The notes beneath the pieces were generated by a model. The model saw nothing but the letters and a program-made list of their open reading frames with translations, did not search any database and was not told the DNA's origin. Of a stretch of DNA of 32,721 bases, positions 9,217 through 18,050 are shown piece after piece. Positions within the stretch are counted from its first letter, which is position 1, and the number at the start of each line of letters is the position of its first letter. This DNA is from Lachnospiraceae bacterium. GTDB taxonomy: Bacteria > Bacillota > Clostridia > Lachnospirales > Lachnospiraceae. Made by a program: the position numbers and the translations under genes. The stretch is taken from assembly GCA_030531245.1 (NCBI GenBank), contig JAUNOA010000019.1:1-32721 (forward strand). Reading direction: 5' to 3'.

Positions 9217-9585
9217 ATGGCTCGTATTGCAGGTGTTGACTTACCAAGAGAGAAACGAGTTGAGATCGGACTTACATACATCTATGGTATCGGTGTAACA
9301 AGTTCAAACCGTATTCTCAAAGAAGCCGGAGTAAATCCAGACACAAGAGTTAAGGATCTTACTGACGACGAGGTAAAGAACATAGCACAGGTTATCGCTG
9401 ATACTCAGGTTGTTGAAGGTGATCTCCGCAGAGAGACCGCAATGAACATCAAGAGACTTCAGGAAATCAGTTGCTACAGAGGCATCCGTCATCGTAAGGG
9501 TCTCCCATGCCGCGGTCAGAAGACCAAGACAAATGCAAGAACATGCAAGGGACCGAGAAAGACAGTTGCAAACAAGAAGAAATAA
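9217..9585 (+). CDS. rpsM: 30S ribosomal protein S13
   Basis: 122-residue S13, in the head of the small subunit, contacting P-site tRNA and bridging to L5. [25 protein letters not shown] at the start and [31 protein letters not shown] at the C terminus are diagnostic. AAGGAGG upstream gives the start. A 93-base spacer with no recognised element separates it from rpsK. Confidence 0.98.
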   Translation: MARIAGVDLPREKRVEIGLTYIYGIGVTSSNRILKEAGVNPDTRVKDLTDDEVKNIAQVIADTQVVEGDLRRETAMNIKRLQEISCYRGIRHRKGLPCRGQKTKTNARTCKGPRKTVANKKK

Positions 9586-9678
9586 GTAACAGGTTCAATT
9601 GGTATGTGTCTTCTTTTTACGGGAAGCTCATAACACTTGGGACGAAACAAATTCAGAAGAAAGTAGGTTAGTTTAGAT

Positions 9679-10074
9679 ATGGCAAAAGCAAGCACCAAAA
9701 AGGTGACTAAAAAGCGTGTAAAGAAAAACGTTGAACGCGGACAGGCACATATCCAGGCATCTTTCAATAATACAATCGTAACATTGACAGATACACAGGG
9801 TAATGCTCTTTCATGGGCAAGTGCAGGTGGTCTTGGTTTCAGAGGTTCAAAGAAATCTACTCCTTATGCAGCTTCTATGGCTGCAGAGACTGCTGCAAAA
9901 GCAGCTATGGTACATGGACTTAAGTATGTAGACGTTTTTGTAAAGGGCCCCGGTTCAGGCAGAGAAGCTGCTATCAGACAGCTTGCTGCAGTAGGAATCG
10001 AAGTTACAAGTATTAAGGATGTGACACCTGTTCCACATAACGGATGCCGTCCACCAAAACGTAGAAGAGTCTAA
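9679..10074 (+). CDS. rpsK: 30S ribosomal protein S11
   Basis: 131-residue S11, on the small-subunit platform near the mRNA exit. It has a basic N-terminal tail ([15 protein letters not shown]), the [28 protein letters not shown] core, and the conserved end [18 protein letters not shown]. The ribosome site upstream (AGTAGGTTAG) is weaker than those of its neighbours. Confidence 0.98.
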   Translation: MAKASTKKVTKKRVKKNVERGQAHIQASFNNTIVTLTDTQGNALSWASAGGLGFRGSKKSTPYAASMAAETAAKAAMVHGLKYVDVFVKGPGSGREAAIRQLAAVGIEVTSIKDVTPVPHNGCRPPKRRRV

Positions 10075-10090
10075 TAGGAGGTAGCGTAAA

Positions 10091-10684
10091 GTGGCAGTTG
10101 ATAGAATTCCCGTTCTTAAAAGATGCAGATCACTTGGACTTGATCCAACATATTTAGGAATTGATAAGAAATCAAACAGAGATTCAAAAAGAGGAAACCG
10201 TAAGCTCAGTGAGTACGGCCTTCAGCTTCGTGAGAAGCAGAAAGCAAAGTTCATCTACGGCGTACTTGAGAAACCGTTCAGAAATTACTATGCCAAGGCT
10301 TCAAGAATGGAAGGCCAGGTAGGTGAAAACCTTATGATCCTCCTTGAGAGAAGACTTGACAATGTAGTATTCCGTATGGGATTAGCCAGAACAAGAAAAG
10401 AAGCTCGTCAGATCGTAGACCATAAGCATGTTCTTCTTAACGGCAAGGGCGTTAATATCCCTTCAATGCTCGTTAAGGCAGGCGATGTTATCGAAATCAA
10501 GGAGAAGGCTAAATCATCAGCAAGATATAAAGAGATCATAGAGCAGACAGCCGGACGTGTTGTACCTGCATGGATTGAAGCAGATGCAGAGAACCTTAAG
10601 GGCAGTGTGAAGGCACTTCCTGCAAGAGAAGAAATCGATGTTCCTGTAGACGAACTGCTTATCGTCGAGTTGTATTCAAGATAA
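10091..10684 (+). CDS. rpsD: 30S ribosomal protein S4
   Basis: 197-residue S4, a primary 16S rRNA-binding assembly protein. The N terminus is the zinc-free form: only one cysteine (KRCRSLGLD) is present where four-cysteine S4 proteins have a zinc site. The S4 RNA-binding domain is [38 protein letters not shown]. Start is GTG at 10091 after AGGAGG (10077-10082). S4 often autoregulates the alpha operon in other bacteria; no such site was identified here. Confidence 0.97.
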   Translation: MAVDRIPVLKRCRSLGLDPTYLGIDKKSNRDSKRGNRKLSEYGLQLREKQKAKFIYGVLEKPFRNYYAKASRMEGQVGENLMILLERRLDNVVFRMGLARTRKEARQIVDHKHVLLNGKGVNIPSMLVKAGDVIEIKEKAKSSARYKEIIEQTAGRVVPAWIEADAENLKGSVKALPAREEIDVPVDELLIVELYSR

Positions 10685-10729
10685 ACTCCATTATCATAAT
10701 TGGCACGGTAAAAATGAGGAGGGCACATA

Positions 10730-11686
10730 GTGTTCGATTTTGAAAGACCAAACATTTCAATAGTAGAAAAATCCGATGACAATAAGTACGGCAAATTCGT
10801 TTGCGAACCGCTCGAGAGAGGCTACGGTACTACTCTTGGCAACTCGCTCCGCAGAATTATGCTTTCAAGCTTGCCGGGTGTTGCAGTCAGCAGCATCAAA
10901 ATCGGCGGAGTTCTTCACGAGTTTTCTTCAATTCCCGGAGTTAAGGAAGATGTTACGGAAATCGTGATGAATATCAAGTCACTGGCAATCGTTGATAATT
11001 CAGGAAACGAAGAGCCTAAATCGGCAGTCATTGAATTCACTGGTACAGGCAAAATTACCGGAGCAGATGTCAAAGTCAGCTCGGAGGTTGAGATAGTAAA
11101 TAAAGACCAGTTAATCGCTACTGTTTCCGAGAATCCTGACAAGATCGTCATTGAGCTTGTTATTACCAGCGGACGCGGTTTCGTAGGAGCTGATAAGAAC
11201 AAGAAGGAAGATGATCCCATCGGAGTTATAGCAGTTGATAGTATTTATACACCGGTTGAACGTGTAAATATGCTTGTAGAAAACACACGTGTAGGTCAGC
11301 AGACAGATTTCGACAAGCTGACACTCGAGGTTTATACAAACGGAACACTTGCACCGGACAAGGCTGTCAGCATGGCAGCAAAGGTTCTGAATGATCATCT
11401 GAGCCTGTTCATTGATCTCTCCGAAGAGACAAGAGACATCCCGACGATGGTTGACAGACCAAGCGATCAGAAAGAGAAAGTCCTTGAGATGAATATCGAT
11501 GAGCTTGAGCTTTCGGTTCGTTCATACAATTGTCTTAAGAGAGCAAGCATCAATACTGTTGAAGAGCTTACAAACAAGACAGAAGATGAGATGATGAAGG
11601 TTCGTAACCTTGGACATAAGTCTCTGGAAGAAGTAAAAGCAAAACTTGAACAGCTTGGTTTCGGCTTCAGAAAGACAGAAGAATAA
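10730..11686 (+). CDS. rpoA: DNA-directed RNA polymerase subunit alpha
   Basis: 318-residue alpha subunit, the assembly platform of RNA polymerase. The N-terminal domain contains [25 protein letters not shown] (dimerisation and beta contact) and the [16 protein letters not shown] stretch. A linker near residues 235-250 leads to the C-terminal domain with [22 protein letters not shown] and [14 protein letters not shown], which binds UP elements and activators. Start is GTG at 10730 after GAGGAGGG. Confidence 0.98.
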   Translation: MFDFERPNISIVEKSDDNKYGKFVCEPLERGYGTTLGNSLRRIMLSSLPGVAVSSIKIGGVLHEFSSIPGVKEDVTEIVMNIKSLAIVDNSGNEEPKSAVIEFTGTGKITGADVKVSSEVEIVNKDQLIATVSENPDKIVIELVITSGRGFVGADKNKKEDDPIGVIAVDSIYTPVERVNMLVENTRVGQQTDFDKLTLEVYTNGTLAPDKAVSMAAKVLNDHLSLFIDLSEETRDIPTMVDRPSDQKEKVLEMNIDELELSVRSYNCLKRASINTVEELTNKTEDEMMKVRNLGHKSLEEVKAKLEQLGFGFRKTEE

Positions 11687-11750
11687 GAAACCCGTAAGGG
11701 GTAGTTCATGCGGTAAGCCCGATGAGCACACATGAAAGGAGAATAATAAA

Positions 11751-12293
11751 ATGGCAATGTACAGAAAGCTTGGTAAGAATTCAAGCCAGAGAAAGGCACT
11801 CCTGAGAAATCAGGCAACAGCACTTCTCGCAAACGGAAAAATCATCACAACAGAGGCCAGAGCAAAAGAAGTACGTAAGGTTGTTGAGCCGCTTATTGCA
11901 CTCGCAATCAAGGAAAAGGACAACTTTGAGGTTGTCAAGGTTCAGGCTAAGGTTGCCCGTAAAGACAAAGACGGAAAGAGAATCAAACAGGTTGTTGATG
12001 GCAAGAAGGTTACAGTATACGACGAAGTTGAGAAAGAAATCAAGAGAGATCTTCCGTCAAGACTTCATGCCCGCCGCCAGATGTTAAAGGTTCTTTATGA
12101 TGTAACTGAAGTTCCTACAGCACTTGCAGGACGCAAGAGAAATACCCGCAAGGTTGATCTCTGCGATAAGCTTTTCACTGAGTATGCAACACGTTATGCA
12201 GAGTCAAACCATAATGGTGGTTATACACGTATCGTAAAGATCGCTCCGCGTCACGGTGATGCAGCTATGCAGGTACTTCTTGAGTTAGTTTAA
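11751..12293 (+). CDS. rplQ: 50S ribosomal protein L17, long form with internal insertion
   Basis: 180-residue L17, on the surface near the tunnel exit. The ends are normal: [24 protein letters not shown] at residues 3-26 and [25 protein letters not shown] near the C terminus. Between VVEPLIALA (residues 44-52) and LHARRQ (105-110) lies a lysine- and valine-rich stretch of roughly 50 residues that shorter L17 proteins of about 120 residues lack. AAAGGAG upstream sets the ATG. It is the last gene of the superoperon. Confidence 0.96.
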   Translation: MAMYRKLGKNSSQRKALLRNQATALLANGKIITTEARAKEVRKVVEPLIALAIKEKDNFEVVKVQAKVARKDKDGKRIKQVVDGKKVTVYDEVEKEIKRDLPSRLHARRQMLKVLYDVTEVPTALAGRKRNTRKVDLCDKLFTEYATRYAESNHNGGYTRIVKIAPRHGDAAMQVLLELV

Positions 12294-12305
12294 TAAGAAC
12301 AGATC

Positions 12306-12333
12306 GCCCGGTACGAAGGTACCGGGCATTTTC
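12306..12333 (+). terminator. Intrinsic terminator closing the alpha operon
   Basis: A perfect 9-bp stem, GCCCGGTAC (12306-12314) with GTACCGGGC (12319-12327), loop GAAG, followed by ATTTTC. The T-run is short, so some read-through into the next gene 13 bases downstream is plausible. Confidence 0.85.
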
Positions 12334-12345
12334 TGTTGTACGATT

Positions 12346-13104
12346 ATGTTAAAAAGACTGAATGATTATTTTACGACATATGAAAAGATATGGTTTTTCG
12401 GAATAATGATTCTTGCAATCGTATTTGCAGTACTGTTTCCGGAAGAAGATATCAACGGTGTGAACGGCAGTATTGTGATGGGATTCTATCTGCTGGACAC
12501 AGTTTTAAATATACTTTGCGAGCTGCTTATTTCAAAACAGTCCAGATGGAACTTTATCGTGTCACTGGGCGTGGAAGTATGTGAGATTGCCATATGTGTA
12601 GTTTGCGCCTATAGATTTGCAACTATGGCTACGACTCTTTTTTTCTGGATACCGATAGATATACTGAGCTTCATCACCTGGTCTCATCATACGGACAGGG
12701 AAGATAAAGAACTTACGGTTGTCAGAAAACTGAACGGATGGGCGGAACTTGCCATAATTGCCGGTATAATAATATGGACGGCTGCAGTTGGCGGGCTGCT
12801 TGTGAGATTCTCCCCTGATTCCGACATATTCAGAGGAAATGATACCATAGGCAAGATAGTATGTTATCTCGATGCCTGCGTAAGTGCCGTTGCGATATGT
12901 AATGGTATATTTATTCTGCTGCGTTTAAGAGAACAGTGGATCGCCTGGTATCTCAATTCCATCATAGAAGCAGCAATTAATATCCTGACAGGACAGTGGG
13001 CGCTTCTGCCGCTTAAACTGGGATTTCTGATAAACACAACTTACGGCTATATCAAATGGACCGGATACATTAAAACCCATGACATAAAGGAAGAACTTAT
13101 TTAA
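12346..13104 (+). CDS. pnuC: PnuC-type nicotinamide mononucleotide/riboside transporter
   Basis: 252-residue membrane protein with about seven hydrophobic segments. C-terminal features fit PnuC: LREQWIAWYLNSIIEAAI (around residues 195-212), with the paired tryptophans, and NTTYGYIKWTGY near residues 228-239. PnuC proteins take up vitamin B3 derivatives by facilitated diffusion, with trapping by kinases such as NadR. Related members import other vitamins such as riboflavin or thiamine, so the substrate here is inferred. The start 13 bases after the rplQ terminator has no clear ribosome site, and no own promoter was seen. Read-through is a possible source of transcription. Confidence 0.85.
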   Translation: MLKRLNDYFTTYEKIWFFGIMILAIVFAVLFPEEDINGVNGSIVMGFYLLDTVLNILCELLISKQSRWNFIVSLGVEVCEIAICVVCAYRFATMATTLFFWIPIDILSFITWSHHTDREDKELTVVRKLNGWAELAIIAGIIIWTAAVGGLLVRFSPDSDIFRGNDTIGKIVCYLDACVSAVAICNGIFILLRLREQWIAWYLNSIIEAAINILTGQWALLPLKLGFLINTTYGYIKWTGYIKTHDIKEELI

Positions 13105-13159
13105 TTACGAAAATGCGTCAGACGTAACAATTACGTAAGGTAATTAAGGTGAACGTAAG
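13101..13159 (+). promoter_or_regulatory. Nested inverted repeats upstream of the 13218 gene (operator candidate)
   Basis: The palindrome ACGTAA-CAA-TTACGT occupies 13122-13136. It is enclosed by TTAATTAC (13101-13108) and GTAATTAA (13140-13147), which could form a hairpin after pnuC. Another ACGTAA follows at 13153-13158, touching the -35 box. This is the arrangement expected of a regulator site, but the regulator is unknown. Confidence 0.4.
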
Positions 13160-13188
13160 TTTACATTTTGTGTTTTGTCGGCTATAAT
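13160..13188 (+). promoter_or_regulatory. Sigma-A type promoter of the secreted-protein/prmA/rsmE/nlpC run
   Basis: TTTACA (13160-13165), a 17-base spacer and TATAAT (13183-13188). The start of transcription would be near 13195, about 23 bases before the ATG, with GAGGAGG at about 13203-13209 as ribosome site. Confidence 0.85.
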
Positions 13189-13217
13189 GAGTACAAGATA
13201 TAGAGGAGGCCAGACAA

Positions 13218-14501
13218 ATGAAGAGATTTTTGGCGGTTGTTTTAGCGGCGGCAATGTTAGTTTCCTGTTTTGCGATGACATCATTTGCAGCTACATCCTC
13301 AAAGGATGAGGTTGTTGTAAAAACAGTATCATTTTCTATCGATACCAGCGGAATAGAGCCCGGAATGGATCCTGATGATGTTGACAGAGCTGTCAGTATA
13401 GAATCTACAGACAGCGGTGAGCCGTGGACGGTAAGTGTCGGACAGATAGAGTGTACAAGTCCTACAAAGACTCTGAAAATCGGTGACAACGTAAAAATCA
13501 CATTCTATGCAGATCTTCGCTCAAAATCCTATATCGATTATTATTTCAGCAGCTCATCAAAGGCAAGAGTCAGTGCCGAAGGTGATATAAAAGTCCAGAG
13601 CACGACATCTCACAGAGACGATGCATACTGTCTGAAGGTTACGGTTACTCTGAAACCTCTTAAGGGAACATATTCAGAGCCGGAGAACCTTGAATGGAAG
13701 TCCGGATACGGACAGGCCAAGTGGTCAAAACCGGAAGACGGAAACGGCTCGGGTTCATATGATATCAGACTTAAAAGAGATGACAAAACAGTTGTTGAGT
13801 TTGCATGTGTATCGGGAACAACGATGAATTTCTATCCCTGGATGGAAAAAGAAGGTGACTACACATTCGAAGTAAGAACTGTTCCGAATGAGACAAAATC
13901 AGTCGGCAAGAAGTCGGAGTGGGTTCAGTCGGATTCGCAGTACATTGATAAGAATCATGTATCGGACGGATCGGGCAAATTTGATCCCTCGGGAACCGGC
14001 GGCGGCGGAGAAGATCCTTCCAATCCCGGTAAGGTCGGCTGGGTACAGAGCGGGAATACGTGGTATTACCGTTATCCGGACGGTGCATATAAAAAGAACG
14101 GCTGGGAGAAGATTCAGGGTAAATGGTACTACTTTGATGCTTCCGGTGCTATGAAGACCGGATGGGTTACGGTCAACGGCCAGGTTTACTACTTGGATGC
14201 TGCAAACGGTGATATGAAGACCGGATGGGTAAAGACCAGCGACGGACAGTGGTATTTCCTTATCACAGATCCTAATTCTTCAATTCAGGGCGCTATGGTC
14301 AAGGATCAGTGGATAGTTGATAACAACAAAACGTACTACATGAAGTCTACAGGTGCCATGGCAACAGGATGGCTTAAGATCGGAGAGGATTATTACTACT
14401 TCAATCCTACGCAGAATGCTGATTACGGTGCTATGGTCAGAAATCAGAGAATAGATTCATTCTATGTAGGCGCTGACGGAAAATGGGTACGCGGAGCATA
14501 A
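13218..14501 (+). CDS. Secreted protein with C-terminal aromatic cell-wall/glycan-binding repeats
   Basis: 427 residues. The N terminus MKRFLAVVLAAAMLVSCFAM is a signal peptide, with likely cleavage after TSFA (residue 24). LVSC at 14-17 also fits a lipobox, so a lipoprotein cannot be excluded. Residues about 30-240 form an unrecognised beta-rich region, the last part of which resembles a fibronectin-III-like fold. A Gly/Pro linker spans 246-272. Residues 273-427 are about six 20-residue repeats of the GW...WYYF...G.M.TGW type (choline/glucan-binding repeat family). No catalytic domain was seen. The likely role is surface attachment; the ligand is unknown. Confidence 0.8.
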   Translation: MKRFLAVVLAAAMLVSCFAMTSFAATSSKDEVVVKTVSFSIDTSGIEPGMDPDDVDRAVSIESTDSGEPWTVSVGQIECTSPTKTLKIGDNVKITFYADLRSKSYIDYYFSSSSKARVSAEGDIKVQSTTSHRDDAYCLKVTVTLKPLKGTYSEPENLEWKSGYGQAKWSKPEDGNGSGSYDIRLKRDDKTVVEFACVSGTTMNFYPWMEKEGDYTFEVRTVPNETKSVGKKSEWVQSDSQYIDKNHVSDGSGKFDPSGTGGGGEDPSNPGKVGWVQSGNTWYYRYPDGAYKKNGWEKIQGKWYYFDASGAMKTGWVTVNGQVYYLDAANGDMKTGWVKTSDGQWYFLITDPNSSIQGAMVKDQWIVDNNKTYYMKSTGAMATGWLKIGEDYYYFNPTQNADYGAMVRNQRIDSFYVGADGKWVRGA

Positions 14502-14519
14502 GGAAAAAACGGACCGAAC

Positions 14520-15467
14520 ATGAAATGGAATAAATACAGCTTCATAACAAGGAGTGACAGTGTCGACATTTTGTCGGCACTGCTTTGCGATGTAGGAATT
14601 GAAGGGATTGAAGTAGAAGATCATAAAGCACTGAGCCAGGAAGATACAAAAGGGATGTTTATTGATATACTTCCTGATCTCGGACCGGATGACGGAACGG
14701 CAAAGGTGAGCTTTTATCTTGACCCGGATGATCCGGAACTGGAAAGAAAACTGGCAGATGCCGTGGAGACGCTTGATCAGTTCGGAAACGGAGCGGAACT
14801 TGTATCCGGACAGACCGAAGACATAGATTGGATAAACAACTGGAAAGAATTTTTTCATCCGCTCAGTGTAGGCAATATTCTGGTCAAGCCGACATGGGAG
14901 GATGTTCCTGTTGAAGATAAAGACAAAATATTGATCGAGATAGACCCGGGCACGGCTTTCGGAACCGGCGGACATGAAACCACTCAGCTGTGCATGATCC
15001 AGCTTGAGAAGTATATAAAGGCCGGTGACGAAGTCTGCGATCTGGGAACCGGCAGCGGGATACTCGGTATCGCCGCACTCAAACTCGGAGCAGGACATGT
15101 TGTCGGTACTGATCTTGATGATAATGCCATCGATGCAGTAGGAGAAAACTGTATTCAGAACAATATCGAAATCGGCAGGGCATTCGAGGTTATATGCGGA
15201 AATGTAATCGATGACAGGTCGGTACAGGATCGGATCGGCTATGAGAAGTATGATATAGTGGTAGCCAATATTCTGGCTCCGGTTATTATTATGCTTGTGG
15301 ATGAGGTTGCCAGACACATGAAAAAAGGTGCACTGTTTATCACCTCCGGAATAATTGATACAAAAGAAGCCGAAGTAACCGAGGCCTTCCGCCGAAATCC
15401 GGAATTTGAAATAACGGAGATAAATCATCTGGGCGAGTGGGTCAATATCACTGCAAGAAAAAGATAG
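14520..15467 (+). CDS. prmA: Ribosomal protein L11 methyltransferase
   Basis: 315-residue SAM-dependent enzyme that trimethylates lysines and the N terminus of ribosomal protein L11. An N-terminal L11-recognition domain (about residues 1-100) is followed by WKEFFHPL. The PrmA signature DPGTAFGTGGHETT is at 142-155, SAM motif I is CDLGTGSGILG (173-183), and VVANILAP holds the active-site Asn. The start is 18 bases after the previous stop with only a weak AAGGA, so it is probably co-transcribed from the 13160 promoter. The prmA-rsmE pairing is widespread in Firmicutes. Confidence 0.95.
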   Translation: MKWNKYSFITRSDSVDILSALLCDVGIEGIEVEDHKALSQEDTKGMFIDILPDLGPDDGTAKVSFYLDPDDPELERKLADAVETLDQFGNGAELVSGQTEDIDWINNWKEFFHPLSVGNILVKPTWEDVPVEDKDKILIEIDPGTAFGTGGHETTQLCMIQLEKYIKAGDEVCDLGTGSGILGIAALKLGAGHVVGTDLDDNAIDAVGENCIQNNIEIGRAFEVICGNVIDDRSVQDRIGYEKYDIVVANILAPVIIMLVDEVARHMKKGALFITSGIIDTKEAEVTEAFRRNPEFEITEINHLGEWVNITARKR

Positions 15468-15470
15468 GAT

Positions 15471-16214
15471 ATGATACACATCTTTACTGACAATTTTACA
15501 GATACGCAGGTCGTTATCTCGGGAGATGATTATAATCATCTGAGCCATGCACTGCGCATTCAGCCGGGTGATGATATACTGGTCAGCGACGGTAACGGCA
15601 GAGATGTCATAGCGGCAGTGGCAGAGATTACCGACAGAGAGATCATAGCGGATATTATCAGGGAAAATGCCTCCGAAGCAGAACTCCGATGCAGGATAGT
15701 TCTATATCAGGCACTGCCCAAGTCGGACAAGATGGACTTTATAATCCAGAAATGCGTCGAACTCGGTGTGGCAGAGATAGTGCCGGTGGAAACCGCGAGA
15801 TGTATCGTGAAACTCGATGCAAAGGCAAGGGATAAAAAGGTCGAAAGATGGCAAAAAATCGCTTCAAGCGCGGCAGAACAGTCGCAGAGGAGCCGTATCA
15901 CGAAGATCTGTCCGGTAATGAGATTTAAAGATGCGATAAAAGACGCCTGTAAGCTCTCCAGATGCGTTATGCCTTATGAACATAAGGATGGACGGTCAGA
16001 GCTTAAAAGCCTTCTGGAGGACGCCAGAGAGTCCAAATCGGACAGCATAGGTATTTTTATCGGGCCGGAAGGAGGGTTCGATGAAAAAGAAGTGGAAATA
16101 GCAGCTTCAAACGGTATCGAACCCATATCGCTGGGACACAGGATATTGCGAACGGAAACAGCCGGTATGGCGCTGATTGCGGCATTGATGCTGGAGGAAG
16201 AAAGTGGTTTGTAA
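15471..16214 (+). CDS. rsmE: 16S rRNA (uracil-1498-N3)-methyltransferase
   Basis: 247-residue SPOUT-class methyltransferase. The N-terminal PUA-like domain has HLSHALRIQPGDDILVSDGNG (about residues 23-43). The SPOUT domain shows LPKSDKMDFIIQKCVELGV, SSAAEQSQRS, the knot motifs IGIFIGPEGGFDEKE and the SAM-pocket LGHRILRTETAGMALIAAL. It begins three bases after prmA and is followed 12 bases later by the NlpC/P60 gene, so all three look co-transcribed. Confidence 0.96.
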   Translation: MIHIFTDNFTDTQVVISGDDYNHLSHALRIQPGDDILVSDGNGRDVIAAVAEITDREIIADIIRENASEAELRCRIVLYQALPKSDKMDFIIQKCVELGVAEIVPVETARCIVKLDAKARDKKVERWQKIASSAAEQSQRSRITKICPVMRFKDAIKDACKLSRCVMPYEHKDGRSELKSLLEDARESKSDSIGIFIGPEGGFDEKEVEIAASNGIEPISLGHRILRTETAGMALIAALMLEEESGL

Positions 16215-16226
16215 GAAAGGAGCAGT

Positions 16227-17525
16227 ATGCGCAGAAAACTGAATATTGTAATGCTCCTTATGATGATTATTGTATTTGTATCCGCAACCCCGGTGTATGC
16301 AAGCATGAGCCTGGAGACGGATGCTGCTATCAGCGGTATCTCGGTGGCTCTCAATAATTATTACGCTAGGAATCTTGAACCGGAAAAAGCGCTGGCAGAA
16401 TCGGTACAGATGGTTGCATCCGGGATAATAGAGATCAATGATGAAAAGACCGAGAAGGCAGCTACAAAACTGGTAAAGGATATTACACCTGTGCAGGAAA
16501 CAATAGTGACCAGGGAAGAAGGGGGTGTAACATGGGGAACCGTAAAGGATACGGCCAGCTTAAGACTCAGGGACAAACCGAATTCAAGCGCAAAAACACT
16601 TACGCTTCTTGCGAAGGGAGAGCATTACATAGTAACCGGTCAGGAAGGACAGTTCCTGAAAATCCAGGTCGATGATGATCTTGAGGGATATGTATTCAAA
16701 GACTATATCGATACATCAATCTCATATGATGCGGAGCTGACGGCCGAGGAAAAAGCACAGAAGGAATCGGAATCTGCAAGACTGAAAGCAGAGGCCGATG
16801 CAGCGATGAAAGCTTTGGAAGAGGCAAAGAAGGCGGAAAAGAATAACGAAAAGAAGCCTGAAACAACCAAAGCCGAAGAAACAAAAACCGAAACAACGAA
16901 GGCAGAGGAAACGAAAGAAACCAAAGCCGAAGAAACAACGGTTGAGTCAAAGGCGGAGACTAAAGAAGAAACTCAGGAATCAGTAGAGAAGAAGCCCGAG
17001 ACAACAAAAGCAGAGGAAACAAAAAAGAAAGAACCGGAAACAATTGAAGCGTTGCAGCTGGAAGAAAACACCGAGAAAGAATCAGAAGCGGATGAACCGT
17101 ATGAGGTAGAAGCTCCTGAGACGAAAAAAGAGGAAATATCATCAGGGCCGGGAACTGTAACGAGCGCAACAAGGACAGCATTGGTAGCATATGCAAAGCA
17201 GTTTCTCGGAAATCCATACGTATACGGAGGAACAAGTCTTACAAACGGATGCGACTGCTCAGGATTTACGATGCAGGTATATAAACATTTCGGAATTTCG
17301 ATTCCCAGAAACAGTTCGGCACAGGCTGCATCAGGAACTTCTATTAACGAATCAGATGCACAGCCGGGAGATTTGTATTTCTATGACAGCGGCGGAACAA
17401 TCAATCATGTCGCAATATATATAGGAGGAGGACAGGTTATTCACGCAAGTAATTCTACGACCGGAATTATCATTTCCAACTCACATTATCGTACTCCGGT
17501 AAGAATCTGCTCATACATAAAGTAA
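16227..17525 (+). CDS. Secreted SH3b-NlpC/P60 cell-wall endopeptidase
   Basis: 432 residues. A signal peptide (RRKLNIVMLLMMIIVFVSATPVYA) probably cleaves after residue 25. An SH3b wall-binding domain lies at about 103-160 (LRLRDKPNSSAKTLTLLAKG). Residues about 170-305 form a charged, repetitive Lys/Glu/Thr linker with many TTKAEETK-like units. The NlpC/P60 domain spans about 315-432. C344 (in CDCSGF), H394 (in NHVAIYIG) and H406 form the expected Cys-His-His catalytic set. Family members cut peptide stems of peptidoglycan, typically between D-Glu and the diamino acid. AAGGAG sets the start. Partner of the repeat protein at 13218 is possible but unproven. Confidence 0.93.
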   Translation: MRRKLNIVMLLMMIIVFVSATPVYASMSLETDAAISGISVALNNYYARNLEPEKALAESVQMVASGIIEINDEKTEKAATKLVKDITPVQETIVTREEGGVTWGTVKDTASLRLRDKPNSSAKTLTLLAKGEHYIVTGQEGQFLKIQVDDDLEGYVFKDYIDTSISYDAELTAEEKAQKESESARLKAEADAAMKALEEAKKAEKNNEKKPETTKAEETKTETTKAEETKETKAEETTVESKAETKEETQESVEKKPETTKAEETKKKEPETIEALQLEENTEKESEADEPYEVEAPETKKEEISSGPGTVTSATRTALVAYAKQFLGNPYVYGGTSLTNGCDCSGFTMQVYKHFGISIPRNSSAQAASGTSINESDAQPGDLYFYDSGGTINHVAIYIGGGQVIHASNSTTGIIISNSHYRTPVRICSYIK

Positions 17526-17581
17526 TATAAAACAACACATAGAATCATAAAAATTAAAGGGGAGATAAAAAATCTCAGGAG

Positions 17582-17620
17582 AGATCCGCAGATGCAATAT
17601 ATGGCATCTGCGGATCTTTT
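17582..17620 (+). terminator. Intrinsic terminator after the NlpC/P60 gene
   Basis: A perfect 14-bp stem, AGATCCGCAGATGC (17582-17595) with its complement at 17604-17617, an 8-base loop, then TTTTATATA. It is the strongest hairpin in this part of the window and ends the run from 13160. Confidence 0.92.
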
Positions 17621-17639
17621 ATATACAACGAAATTATTT

Positions 17640-18050
17640 GTGCACTTTTCGAATCAGACCGGGCTGCTCCCTGCAGTCGACTTCTGCTTTTTTGCCTCCT
17701 CCCTGTAATTTATTTTCGGATATTTTGCTTTTTTGAGATCCATTAAGCGGCTTTTGCAGATGGTTTCTTTTGGCCCCCTCTTTTCTTTGCTGCCCGTTTT
17801 ATTTCCCTCCTCCCTTTTTTCTCGTCCGTCAGTTTGCTTCCTGGTTTTCCTGCGTATTCAATGATCTCTACTCCCGTCGCCTTCTCCTCCCTCGGTCTGT
17901 TCCTCCCTTCCGCCCCTTCACTTTTCTCCTCCCTTTTCTACTTTCCCTGTCCTCCTTCTTAGTTTTTGTGGCTTTTTCTGCTTTCCTTCTGCTGCTTTCG
18001 CTTCTTTTCAGATGCTTTTTAATTGACGGATCCCGGAATCTTAAAAGTTG
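17640..18050. other. Gene-free polypyrimidine tract with four CTCCTCCCT repeats
   Basis: From 17761 to 18000 only about 41 of 240 bases on the + strand are purines (hand count). CTCCTCCCT occurs at 17696-17704, 17807-17815, 17884-17892 and 17926-17934; its complement AGGGAGGAG is an ideal ribosome site. No promoter or convincing protein was found. On the - strand, short Lys/Arg/Glu-rich frames are interrupted by stops, which could be a decayed gene. A C-rich regulatory RNA on the + strand is another reading. Function unknown. Confidence 0.5.

Noticed and set aside
12346-13104. Riboswitch upstream of pnuC
   Set aside because: Only 13 bases separate the rplQ terminator from the ATG, which leaves no room for an NAD- or thiamine-type riboswitch.
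14457-15548. Long open frame of 363 codons on the - strand opposite prmA
   Set aside because: It is antisense to prmA, whose motifs are certain. The composition (many Ile, Tyr, Cys, Phe) is typical of an antisense shadow.
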